Below, piece after piece: positions 17,646 through 25,336 of a DNA stretch of 64,000 nucleotides (the stretch's first letter is position 1; each line of letters starts with the position of its first letter). The stretch covers positions 1-64,000 of the forward strand of contig JBIIHW010000004.1 in NCBI GenBank assembly GCA_044235425.1. Direction: 5' to 3'. The DNA is from JBJSXJ01 sp044235425 (lineage in GTDB: Bacteria > Planctomycetota > Planctomycetia > Pirellulales > Pirellulaceae). Made by a program: the position numbers and the translations under genes. The notes below the pieces were generated by a model that saw nothing but the letters and a program-made list of their open reading frames with translations, was not told the origin of the DNA and ran no database searches.

Positions 17646-18185
17646 TCAGTTCACTCCTCCGGTGCTGGAGCCACTAGCAGCGCCATTCGCCCCTGAGCCG
17701 CTGGTTCCGGTGCTGGTGGAGGTACCACTGGAACTGGAAGAACCATTGGTGCCAGTGGTGGCGGGATCGGCCAAGTCGATACTCGGATCAACCATCCAGC
17801 GGACGAGTGAGAAGCTGAGCGGGCGTTTGTTGGGAGGGACGTTCGCTTGTCGCATCGTGACTTGAATCATCAGCAGGCCAGCCTGACTGGTGCTATCCGA
17901 CTGAATGCTGTAGAGCCAATCCGGGTCGTTAGCATGCGGCTGATCGTTCACGGCTTGGGAGGGCAGGACCCCAGCGGCGATTTCAGCGATGATCGTTTCG
18001 GCGTAGAGTTGGGCGCGAGTGACTTCCCGCGCTTCGATGGCAGAACGAGAGCCGGTGCGCATCATTTCGCCAATCGCCACCATGGAGCCGCCAAGGATAG
18101 CGATTGCCAGCAGTACTTCGAAGAGCGTGATGCCGCGTGGTGCGGTCGGTCGTCGCGAGCGGTGGAAACCGAGTGACATTTGCAT
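17646..18185 (-). CDS. gspI: Type II secretion minor pseudopilin GspI-like
   Basis: This pseudopilin of about 179 residues has the prepilin site RGITLFEVLLAIAILGGSM (Gly at -1, Glu at +5) and a conserved helix with an AEIAAGVLPSQ-like turn. That turn is typical of GspI (QLYAETIIAEIAAG). It would prime the pseudopilus tip with GspJ and GspK. The C-terminal 35 residues are a Ser/Gly/Thr tail not found in standard GspI and similar to the tail of the neighbouring GspJ. I chose ATG 18185, which shares one base with the gspH stop (TAATG), over an upstream in-frame start at 18263 inside gspH. Confidence 0.83.
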   Translation of the reverse strand: MQMSLGFHRSRRPTAPRGITLFEVLLAIAILGGSMVAIGEMMRTGSRSAIEAREVTRAQLYAETIIAEIAAGVLPSQAVNDQPHANDPDWLYSIQSDSTSQAGLLMIQVTMRQANVPPNKRPLSFSLVRWMVDPSIDLADPATTGTNGSSSSSGTSTSTGTSGSGANGAASGSSTGGVN

Positions 18186-18883
18186 TAGCGGACCTCTTGG
18201 AGCGATTTCACATCGCTGACTCGAGTCTGACCAGTGATTCCGCGGAGCGACACGACGACACATTGCTGCCGACTATTCATCAGGACGACATGCGTATTGG
18301 ACGTGGTTCCATCTGGGTAGAAAAGAATCGGCGCGGAGGGAGTGCCGCCACCATCGGCGTCACCGGTTAAGTTGCCATTAGCCGTCGACGGTGCGGGAGT
18401 GGCACTGAAGCCGGTGCCGTTGCCCAGGATCATGGCGGCGCGCGTATCAGCCTGGGTTTCCGCGCCGAGGAACTGCACGTTCTCGGGCAGTTGCCCTTGA
18501 TGACTCCACGGGCGCGCGGCCGCCTGTGCGGCGGGCTGTGAGGCATCGAAGCCGGTGGAGATATTCATCGAATTCTGGTCATCACCGGGCCCTTGCCAGG
18601 ACTGGCAGGAGTAGGTGTTACCACCGGTTTGAAACTGGAACGTTTGAGTTTGACCGGTACGCATCGCGCGAACGCGCGTTCGGCCAAACTCGGATTGAAT
18701 CAGGGAACCAGCTGATCGCAGGCGAACGGATTCCCAGGGAGATCGCAGCTGCATCCAGACGACGCTCCCAACGATGATGAGCAGAGCGAGCACCAAGATG
18801 ATTTCCATCAAGGTGAAACCCGCTGCGGGGCGACTGGCCAAGCGACCCGACCGACGTCGGTTATTCACCCACAACCATGACAT
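18185..18883 (-). CDS. gspH: Type II secretion minor pseudopilin GspH-like
   Basis: This 232-residue pseudopilin has the prepilin motif AGFTLMEIILVLALLIIVGS and the following helix (RSAGSLIQSEFGRTRVRAMRTG), as in GspH/FimT proteins. The globular part carries a long Gly/Thr/Ala-rich loop (residues about 140-180), so it exceeds the usual 150-190 residues. I chose ATG 18883, preceded by GGAAG, which overlaps the end of gspG by 23 bp. A longer frame upstream to 19000 would run through gspG. It lies in the expected E-F-G-H-I-J-K order. Confidence 0.83.
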   Translation of the reverse strand: MSWLWVNNRRRSGRLASRPAAGFTLMEIILVLALLIIVGSVVWMQLRSPWESVRLRSAGSLIQSEFGRTRVRAMRTGQTQTFQFQTGGNTYSCQSWQGPGDDQNSMNISTGFDASQPAAQAAARPWSHQGQLPENVQFLGAETQADTRAAMILGNGTGFSATPAPSTANGNLTGDADGGGTPSAPILFYPDGTTSNTHVVLMNSRQQCVVVSLRGITGQTRVSDVKSLQEVR

Positions 18884-19307
18884 CGTCACCACTTCCATTT
18901 TCATTTTGGCCGTTGGGGCCGCATGACCAGGCGCGATAGGAGATCCCATCACTTTCGTACTGATACGGATTGCTCCACGGATCCAATTCCACATCACCAC
19001 CGGCGTATGGTCCCGTCCACTTGGCAGGGTTACGCAAATCGCCGGGTGGTTGGCGCAGCGCGTTGAGTCCTTGCTGGGTCGAGGGGTAAGTGCCGATGTC
19101 GGTGTAGAAGCTCTCGAGTGGCCCCTTGAGCGAATTCAGTTGCACTTTGCAGGCACCGACGAGCCCCTTCTTACGCGTGGCACTGATGGAGACGCCCACG
19201 ATGCCGCCGAGAATCACGAGGATCACGAGCACCAACAACACTTCCATCAAAGTAAAAGCCAGTTTCCGGCGTCGACGTTGATTCCAATTCAGACTCTCAC
19301 GCATCAT
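18861..19307 (-). CDS. gspG: Type II secretion major pseudopilin GspG
   Basis: This 148-residue protein has the hallmarks of the major pseudopilin: FTLMEVLLVLVILVILGGIV, then SLKGPLESFYTDIGTYPSTQ, GLNALRQPP, WTGPYAGGDVELDPWSNPY and the aromatic SYRAWSCGPNGQ end with acidic residues. GspG polymerises into the pseudopilus that pushes substrates through the secretin. The residue before the cleavage site is Ala (KLA/FTLME), where Gly is almost universal. The start at ATG 19307 has AAGGAG five bases upstream; a second ATG follows immediately. It lies 33 bp after gspF. Confidence 0.93.
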   Translation of the reverse strand: MMRESLNWNQRRRRKLAFTLMEVLLVLVILVILGGIVGVSISATRKKGLVGACKVQLNSLKGPLESFYTDIGTYPSTQQGLNALRQPPGDLRNPAKWTGPYAGGDVELDPWSNPYQYESDGISYRAWSCGPNGQNENGSGDDVMVVGE

Positions 19308-19340
19308 CAAAACTCCTTGTTCAAAAATCCAGCTAGCTGG

Positions 19341-20543
19341 TTACACCGTACTGCTCATCTTGATCACGGGCATCAAGAGAGCAATCACTACCACCAGCAC
19401 GATTCCAGCCAACAGTAGCAGCATGAGTGGTTCGAGCAGTCGCACGGCGAGATCGAGTCGCCGAAATGTTCGCTTCTCCAGCCCATCTGCAATATCCACC
19501 AACACTCGGTCGAGTGTATTTGATTCTTCTGCCACCGCGATCATTTCCACGACATCGCGGGGAAAGTAACCACAGGCAGCCAGGGGTTGCGCGAGCGACT
19601 GACCGGCTGAAATGTTCTCGGAAGCCTTCGCAATCGCTTGGCTCAAGAGTCGATTACCGGTCGTGTCACGGCTGATTTCGAGCGACTTCAAAATGGGCAC
19701 TCCATTGTGCAGGAGCGTCCCGAGCACTCGACAAAATCGCGCCACCGCCAAGCTCTGGAAAATACTACCCAGTACGGGGATCCGAAGTTTCAGTCGATCG
19801 CTGGTTTGGCGCCCGGTTTCGGTTGCCAACCAACCTCGAATCCAGAGAGCTAAAAACGCGACGATCAGGGCCACCGCCCAGCCGTAAAAGCGCAACGTGT
19901 CGCTGAACCACAAGAGCCATTCGGTAAGTACCGGTAATTCACCTCGGGCACGCAGATTTTCGAAGAGCGTGGCGAATTTTGGCACAAAGAAAATCATAAG
20001 TCCGGAGACGACGCCCGAGCCGACGACGCTCAAGAAGATGGGATAAGCGAGCGCTCCCATCGTGCGGCCCTTTAGATCCTCTTGTTGTTCGGTGAAGTAG
20101 GAAACACGTTCCAGCGCATCTTCCAGGAAACCACCTTCGCCACCGGCGCGAACCATGTTGATCGCCATTTCGCTGAAGGCGTTGGGGAACCGCGCCATCG
20201 CTTCCGCCAGCGTCGTACCGTCCTCAACTTTACTATGCACTTCCCGCAAGACTTCTTTGAGCACGGGATGGGAGGATTGTTCGCGGAGGACAGCGAGTGA
20301 TTTCAACAGTGGCACGCCGCTGCGCATCAGACCGGCAAGTTGGTTGTAGACGACGGCCATCAGTTGTCCACGCACTCGTCGACTACCGGAGCGCGTGGTG
20401 GCGGCCTTGGTCGCCGTCACACTCACTGGAAACAGCGATTGGCTCGAAATCAACGACAGCGCCTCTCGCTCGGAGGTGGCGCTGATCGTTCCCGAGACTT
20501 TCGCTCCAGAGACGTTTCGAGCTACGTAGGCAAATTCAGGCAT
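19341..20543 (-). CDS. gspF: Type II secretion inner-membrane platform protein GspF
   Basis: This 400-residue polytopic protein anchors the secretion ATPase and pseudopilus at the inner membrane. It opens with the typical FAYVARNVSGAKVSGTI. It has the duplicated T2SSF domain: the first copy is near residues 60-190 (YNQLAGLMRSGVPLLKSLAVL, GEGGFLEDALERVSYF). The second is near 265-390 (RFCRVLGTLLHNGVPILKSLEI, EESNTLDRVLVDIADGLEKR). Three membrane segments lie at about 165-190, 210-235 and 370-395. Length matches the family. It follows gspE after 52 bp. Confidence 0.95.
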   Translation of the reverse strand: MPEFAYVARNVSGAKVSGTISATSEREALSLISSQSLFPVSVTATKAATTRSGSRRVRGQLMAVVYNQLAGLMRSGVPLLKSLAVLREQSSHPVLKEVLREVHSKVEDGTTLAEAMARFPNAFSEMAINMVRAGGEGGFLEDALERVSYFTEQQEDLKGRTMGALAYPIFLSVVGSGVVSGLMIFFVPKFATLFENLRARGELPVLTEWLLWFSDTLRFYGWAVALIVAFLALWIRGWLATETGRQTSDRLKLRIPVLGSIFQSLAVARFCRVLGTLLHNGVPILKSLEISRDTTGNRLLSQAIAKASENISAGQSLAQPLAACGYFPRDVVEMIAVAEESNTLDRVLVDIADGLEKRTFRRLDLAVRLLEPLMLLLLAGIVLVVVIALLMPVIKMSSTV

Positions 20544-20595
20544 GGCACCGTTTCGTGGGCAAAGTTAGAACCAAAAGCGAAGATCGGGGGCGACG

Positions 20596-22314
20596 TCAGC
20601 GCAGCGACATTTCCCGATCACCCTTGGTGGCCGACGCAATCTCATCCACCGTCGTAGAACCAGCCAGCACTTTCTGGAAGCCATCTTGTCGCAGCGTTGC
20701 CATTCCGGCCTTCACTGCGGCTTGCTTCACTTTCCAACTGCTGGCTCGATCATGAGCCAACTGACGCACCTCGTCGCTGGTCACCATGAGTTCATAGATG
20801 CCCATTCGTCCCGCGAAGCCAATTTGGCGACAGCTCTTGCAGCCGACCGCTTTGTACAAACCTTCGGCGGGAATCTGGTCGATCGGGAAATCGGTGGGCA
20901 GGTCGCTGCGGTCCGGATGATAGGCAACTTTGCAGTGCGGGCAGAGACGGCGAACGAGTCGCTGCGCCATCACCGCCTCCACCGTGCTGGCCACCAAAAA
21001 CGGCTCCACTCCCATATCAACGAGACGCGTGTATGCCCCAGCCGCATCGTTTGTGTGCAGCGTGCTGAAAACCAAGTGACCGGTGAGTGACGCTTGAATG
21101 GCGTTTTCCGCCGTCTCTAAATCGCGAATTTCGCCCACCAGCACAATATCGGGATCGTGACGCAAGATGCTCCGCAGCGAAGCACCGAACGTCAGTCCAA
21201 TCTTCGAATGCACTTGAATTTGGTTGATACCGGCAAGCTGATATTCGACGGGATCTTCCGTGGTGATGATTTTTACATCATCGGTGTTGATTTCGATGAG
21301 GGCGCTATACAGAGTTGTGGTTTTGCCAGAGCCGGTCGGGCCCGTCACCAGCACAATTCCGTGCGGCATGGAGATCAGTTCACGAAAAGTCTGATACGTG
21401 TCGGACGCCATCCCCAGCTTACGCAGTTCGAAGGTCATCGAACCCTTATCCAGGATACGCATGACGATGCCTTCGCCATGAATCATCGGGATCACCGACA
21501 CGCGCACATCCACCTCTCGACCCGCCACACGCAGTTTCATGCGACCATCTTGCGGTAGTCGTTTCTCGGCGATGTTGAGACGGGCCATGATTTTGAGTCG
21601 ACTGACGATGGCCGATTGAAAGCGTGCAATCTCGGGCGGCATCGGCTGCGGGTGCAGAATCCCGTCAATGCGATAGCGCACCGTGATACCATCCGCCTGC
21701 GATTCAATATGCACGTCACTCGTGCGAGTTTCGATCGCTTCCAGCAGAATTTCATTAACCAGGCGTACGACGGATGCCTCCTGAGCCATCTCGGATAGTT
21801 CAGAACCATCCGCTTCAATGTCGCTCAGGAGCTGCACATCTTCATCGGCGGTGGCTGTCTGTTCGATCAGCCCCTGGACCGTTTCACTACCCACGCCCAG
21901 ATGACGTTTGATAAGCTTGGCGATTTCATGGCGCGCGGCGAGCACGGGCGTGACCGCCTGTCCAGTCGCCGCACTGACCTCATCCAGCGGATACAGGTCG
22001 AAGGGATTGCTGGTGGCGACCAGCAGCGAACCCGCCTCCTTACGCACGGGAAACAAGGCTTGTCGGTGAATGAGTCGATGGGGAAATGTCTTGAGCAACG
22101 ACAGATCTACCTCGGCCGCGCCCAAGTCAATAAAATCCAGTCCCACTTCCTCGCCGATGGCACGTAGCGCAGATTCCTCGGACACAAAACCACGCTCGAC
22201 GGCGGTTTCGACCAGTCGAGCACCATCGCCACCCGCTGCCCGCGCCAACTCCAGTTGCTGAGCAGTCAGCAGTCCACGCTGTAGAAGAATCTCACCGGCT
22301 TCCATCGTTACCAT
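20596..22314 (-). CDS. gspE: Type II secretion ATPase GspE
   Basis: This cytoplasmic hexameric ATPase powers pseudopilus assembly. The 572-residue protein has an N-terminal MshEN/GspE-N domain (ILLQRGLLTAQQLELARAAG). The catalytic core has Walker A GPTGSGKTTTLYS, the Walker B region HDPDIVLVGEIRDLETAENA, and the His box SLTGHLVFSTLHTNDA. A four-cysteine zinc module (CPHCKVAYHP and CKSC) is also present. Length and motifs are standard for GspE/PilB. It starts the secretion cluster; a second in-frame ATG lies three codons downstream. Upstream, 44 bp separate it from the small Gly-rich gene, which may therefore be co-transcribed. Confidence 0.96.
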   Translation of the reverse strand: MVTMEAGEILLQRGLLTAQQLELARAAGGDGARLVETAVERGFVSEESALRAIGEEVGLDFIDLGAAEVDLSLLKTFPHRLIHRQALFPVRKEAGSLLVATSNPFDLYPLDEVSAATGQAVTPVLAARHEIAKLIKRHLGVGSETVQGLIEQTATADEDVQLLSDIEADGSELSEMAQEASVVRLVNEILLEAIETRTSDVHIESQADGITVRYRIDGILHPQPMPPEIARFQSAIVSRLKIMARLNIAEKRLPQDGRMKLRVAGREVDVRVSVIPMIHGEGIVMRILDKGSMTFELRKLGMASDTYQTFRELISMPHGIVLVTGPTGSGKTTTLYSALIEINTDDVKIITTEDPVEYQLAGINQIQVHSKIGLTFGASLRSILRHDPDIVLVGEIRDLETAENAIQASLTGHLVFSTLHTNDAAGAYTRLVDMGVEPFLVASTVEAVMAQRLVRRLCPHCKVAYHPDRSDLPTDFPIDQIPAEGLYKAVGCKSCRQIGFAGRMGIYELMVTSDEVRQLAHDRASSWKVKQAAVKAGMATLRQDGFQKVLAGSTTVDEIASATKGDREMSLR

Positions 22315-22358
22315 GAACGAACCTGTTCCCTCGTTAAACGATCCAGCAACAATAACGA

Positions 22359-23156
22359 CTAATTATTGTTTTGGTTACCACGGCCAACCCGGCCACCGCC
22401 TGGTGGGCCGCCCGGAGCACCTGGTCCGCCACCAGGACCGCCCGGACCGCCGAAACTGCGGGTCATCATCCGCTGCGTATCGAATGGTTCACCAACCAAT
22501 TCCTTGTATTCCACTCGCTGTTCGACGGAGAGGACCGAGAGCAGATCGTCTTCGGCTTCTTTGCGTAGCTTAGCCAGCTTTTCGTTGAGCTTCTTCTGCA
22601 CATCAACAGCTTTCTCGCGGAGCTTCTCTTTCTGTTCTTCGGTCAGCTTCAGCTCTTCGGCCAACACATCATTGTTGATGCTGCCCGTCATGCCGCGCAG
22701 TCGCATTTGACGACCGATCTGCTTGATGCGTTTAGACTGATGAGGCAGCAGAATGCCGTCGACATCCTTTTGAATCTCAGCCATGCGATCCTGGAGCTTG
22801 GTACGCATTTCTTCAAATCGCTTCTGACGTTCCTCTTCCGTGCCGCCACCCTGGCCACCCCCAAAGGCGCCTTGGAACATGCTCCGCATCTCCTCGCGCT
22901 GCTTATCGCTGATCGCTCGCAGTTTCTCAATCTGATCGTCGACCAAACCGAGCTCTTCGCGAATGTCATCATTGAGGAGCAGCATGAGTTCGTTACCGCC
23001 GCCGCCACCAAACATGCCGAAGCCGCCGCGGCCAAAACCACCACGGCCACCACCACCCGGTTGGGCTAGAGCAGAACTGGCCGTTGTCACTACCAGGGCC
23101 GCAACCGCCACGACCTGAACAATCGATTTAATGGCTGAGAAAGTTGATAATCGCAT
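22359..23156 (-). CDS. Exported Gly-rich, helical protein (Spy/LTxxQ-like)
   Basis: This 265-residue protein has a signal peptide (residues 1-31, ending SSALAQ) and a Gly/Arg/Phe-rich segment. A highly charged alpha-helical core contains LKLTEEQKEKLREKA, reminiscent of the LTxxQ motif of Spy-type periplasmic proteins. The C-terminus is rich in Gly and Pro. It is probably periplasmic. A chaperone-like or stress-buffering role by analogy with Spy is inference from the helix pattern only. The gene precedes gspE by 44 bp on the same strand and is divergent from the EF-hand gene. Confidence 0.75.
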   Translation of the reverse strand: MRLSTFSAIKSIVQVVAVAALVVTTASSALAQPGGGGRGGFGRGGFGMFGGGGGNELMLLLNDDIREELGLVDDQIEKLRAISDKQREEMRSMFQGAFGGGQGGGTEEERQKRFEEMRTKLQDRMAEIQKDVDGILLPHQSKRIKQIGRQMRLRGMTGSINNDVLAEELKLTEEQKEKLREKAVDVQKKLNEKLAKLRKEAEDDLLSVLSVEQRVEYKELVGEPFDTQRMMTRSFGGPGGPGGGPGAPGGPPGGGRVGRGNQNNN

Positions 23157-23482
23157 GATCGCATGGTCTCCCGAAACTTGGGACGAATGGCGGGGTTATT
23201 CGGACAGGCCCGTGACCGCTCCGGCGACCACTTCCCCAGACCTGTCGTTCGCAACCCTCACGGAATTGTTTCACACCGTAATTTTGCCCTGCGCCCAAAC
23301 AGTGCAAAAACACCAATATGATCGGAAAGTTTCGTTTTAGCGAGTGTCCGTGTCGGGAGTCGCACAGTTTCAGGAAATCTTGCCCGGCAAAACAATTCGC
23401 CAGCGGCTTGACATTCCCGCCCGTTCGATAACAAAGTGAACGGTCTCGTTTTCTGTCTATCGGCCCAGAGCCAGGTGGTCGC
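23157..23482. other. Divergent spacer, possible promoter region
   Basis: These 326 bp separate two divergent genes and contain no convincing gene. TTGACA at 23408-23413 is a possible -35 for the EF-hand gene, but no good -10 lies at normal spacing (TAACAA is 15 bp away), so the promoter is only suggested. Confidence 0.3.
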
Positions 23483-25300
23483 ATGATTCGAAAGTCTTCC
23501 TACACTCTGATCGCACTACGGTTCGCCCTGACGATCGCCACCACCTGGCAGCTCATCGCCCCGACGAACGCTGCAGCACAGTTCCGCGGAGGCCGCGACG
23601 CGAAGGAGTATATTCGCGGTAAAGACCGCAATGGAAATGGTTTACTCGAACCAGACGAGCTCTCCGGGCGAGCCAAGGAGGTGCTCGAACGAGTCGCGGG
23701 TCCATCGGGAATTGATTTGAGCAAACCGATTCCAGTGGACCGAGCCATCCAAATTTTCGAACAGAGTAATCCCGAAGGAAGCGGTGGTCCCCCCGGCGGA
23801 GTGCCTCCCGGTAGCAGTGGACGTGGCCCGGCGCCCAGTTCCTCTTCCTCCCCCTCAACCAGCTCCGCTACTGCTTCGGTGGCCAGTTCGAGTGGGCCTT
23901 CGGCTGGTTTTGGTGAATTGCCGAAAGTGCCTAAAACGGCTGGCTTTAGCGATGCCGGACCAGGTCTCAATGCCATCGCCCTGGAATCCCGCTTCGATCG
24001 CCGAGTGTTGGATTATGTGGAGCGGATGTTTCGCGAATTCGACCGGAATCAAAACCAATTGCTCGAAGATCTCGAAACCCGCGGCGCTAACGGACTTATC
24101 GATCGAGATGCGGACTCCAACAAGGATGGCTTTATCACGAAGGGTGAATTATGCGAGCGGGTGAATCAGAAATGGGCGGCCACCAGCACGGGAGCGGCGG
24201 CTGTGGCGGCACGCAGTGCTCCACGTAGTTCTGCTGCCAGTGCTGGTGCCAGTGGTTCCGGTGCCTCCGAAGAAGCGCAGCGCGTCCGTCGTTACGCCGA
24301 GGGTCTGCTTAAGCAGTACGACGAAAACAAAAACGGTCAGCTCGAAAAGAACGAATGGTCGAATGCTCGCAGCATTACCCGAGAAACAGACGCCAATAAC
24401 GACGGTGTCATCACTCTCGAAGAACTTGTTACCAAGCTCGCCAACTTCGGCAAAGAAAGCTCCTCCAGCTCGTCGACCGCCAGCAGCGGCGCCGCCACTG
24501 GTGGTCGACCGGGCGAAACGCCGGCCAGCGGCAGTGGCTGGGGTGGACGATCGCGAGATCCCGCGCAGGCGGGCAAGAACGGTCCCGAAAAGATCGTCGG
24601 GTACCGCCAGCGCACCGCCCTTGAAAAACTGCCCAAGGGCCTTCCCGACTGGTTCACTCGTAATGATGCCAATGAGGATGGACAGGTCACGATGGCGGAA
24701 TACGCAACCGGGTGGACGGAGGCGAAAGCGGCCGAGTTCGCTGGGTTCGACCTTAACCGCGACGGCGTCGTGACCCCGAGCGAATGTTTGAAAGCCGCCG
24801 AGAAAGCAAAAGCGACGGGTGCGAGCAGTTCCGGCCGCTCGTCGTTTGGCAGTGCCGGTTCCAGCAGCGGCAGTTCCAGCAGCGGCAGTTCGCGCGACCG
24901 TGGAGGCTGGGGAAGTAGCCGCGGATTCGGCTCAGGATCACCAAGCAGCTCGGGACCACCAGGCAGCTCCAGTGCACCAGGCAGCTCCAGTGCACCGGGC
25001 AGCTCCAGTGGCTCAGGCTCAGGACGTGAGGGACGAGGCGACGACCGTTCCCGGTCTGACTCCAACGCCCCGGGAGCGGAAAAACCGGGTGACAAACCAG
25101 CCGACAAACCAGCCGATAAGTCCGCGGACAAACCGGCCGACAAATCAGCGGACGGAGCTGGCGAGAACTCCGGTGACAAGCCGGCGGATAAGCCTAGTGA
25201 TAAACCAAGCGATAAACCGGCGGATAAAGATACTGAGAAACCGGCTGAAGGCGGAGCAGCACCGGCTCCCAGCAGCTCGGCGGAAAAGCCGTCTGAATAA
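23483..25300 (+). CDS. Exported EF-hand protein with seven calcium-binding loops
   Basis: This 605-residue protein has an N-terminal signal peptide (residues 1-32, ending NAAAQ). Seven EF-hand-like loops are visible: DRNGNGLLEPDE (about 48), DRNQNQLLED (188), DSNKDGFITKGE (211), DENKNGQLEKNE (281), DANNDGVITLEE (303), DANEDGQVTMAE (397) and DLNRDGVVTPSE (424). Each has the alternating Asp/Asn ligand pattern; the second is weakest. Long Ser/Gly/Pro linkers separate the pairs, and the last 75 residues are a KPAD/KSAD repeat. It is probably a calcium-binding envelope or matrix protein. It lies only 36 bp before the DUF1592 cytochrome gene. Confidence 0.9.
   Translation: MIRKSSYTLIALRFALTIATTWQLIAPTNAAAQFRGGRDAKEYIRGKDRNGNGLLEPDELSGRAKEVLERVAGPSGIDLSKPIPVDRAIQIFEQSNPEGSGGPPGGVPPGSSGRGPAPSSSSSPSTSSATASVASSSGPSAGFGELPKVPKTAGFSDAGPGLNAIALESRFDRRVLDYVERMFREFDRNQNQLLEDLETRGANGLIDRDADSNKDGFITKGELCERVNQKWAATSTGAAAVAARSAPRSSAASAGASGSGASEEAQRVRRYAEGLLKQYDENKNGQLEKNEWSNARSITRETDANNDGVITLEELVTKLANFGKESSSSSSTASSGAATGGRPGETPASGSGWGGRSRDPAQAGKNGPEKIVGYRQRTALEKLPKGLPDWFTRNDANEDGQVTMAEYATGWTEAKAAEFAGFDLNRDGVVTPSECLKAAEKAKATGASSSGRSSFGSAGSSSGSSSSGSSRDRGGWGSSRGFGSGSPSSSGPPGSSSAPGSSSAPGSSSGSGSGREGRGDDRSRSDSNAPGAEKPGDKPADKPADKSADKPADKSADGAGENSGDKPADKPSDKPSDKPADKDTEKPAEGGAAPAPSSSAEKPSE
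25091..25250. repeat. 12-bp coding repeat (KPAD/KSAD/KPSD)
   Basis: Two runs of a 12-bp unit related to GACAAACCAGCC (25091-25152 and about 25175-25250) encode the charged tail of the EF-hand protein. The interruption encodes a Gly/Glu/Asn stretch. Third-position changes between units suggest an old array kept in frame. Confidence 0.8.
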
Positions 25301-25336
25301 CGAGTAAGAACGTGGCTCCTCGAAAGTTGACTGATT

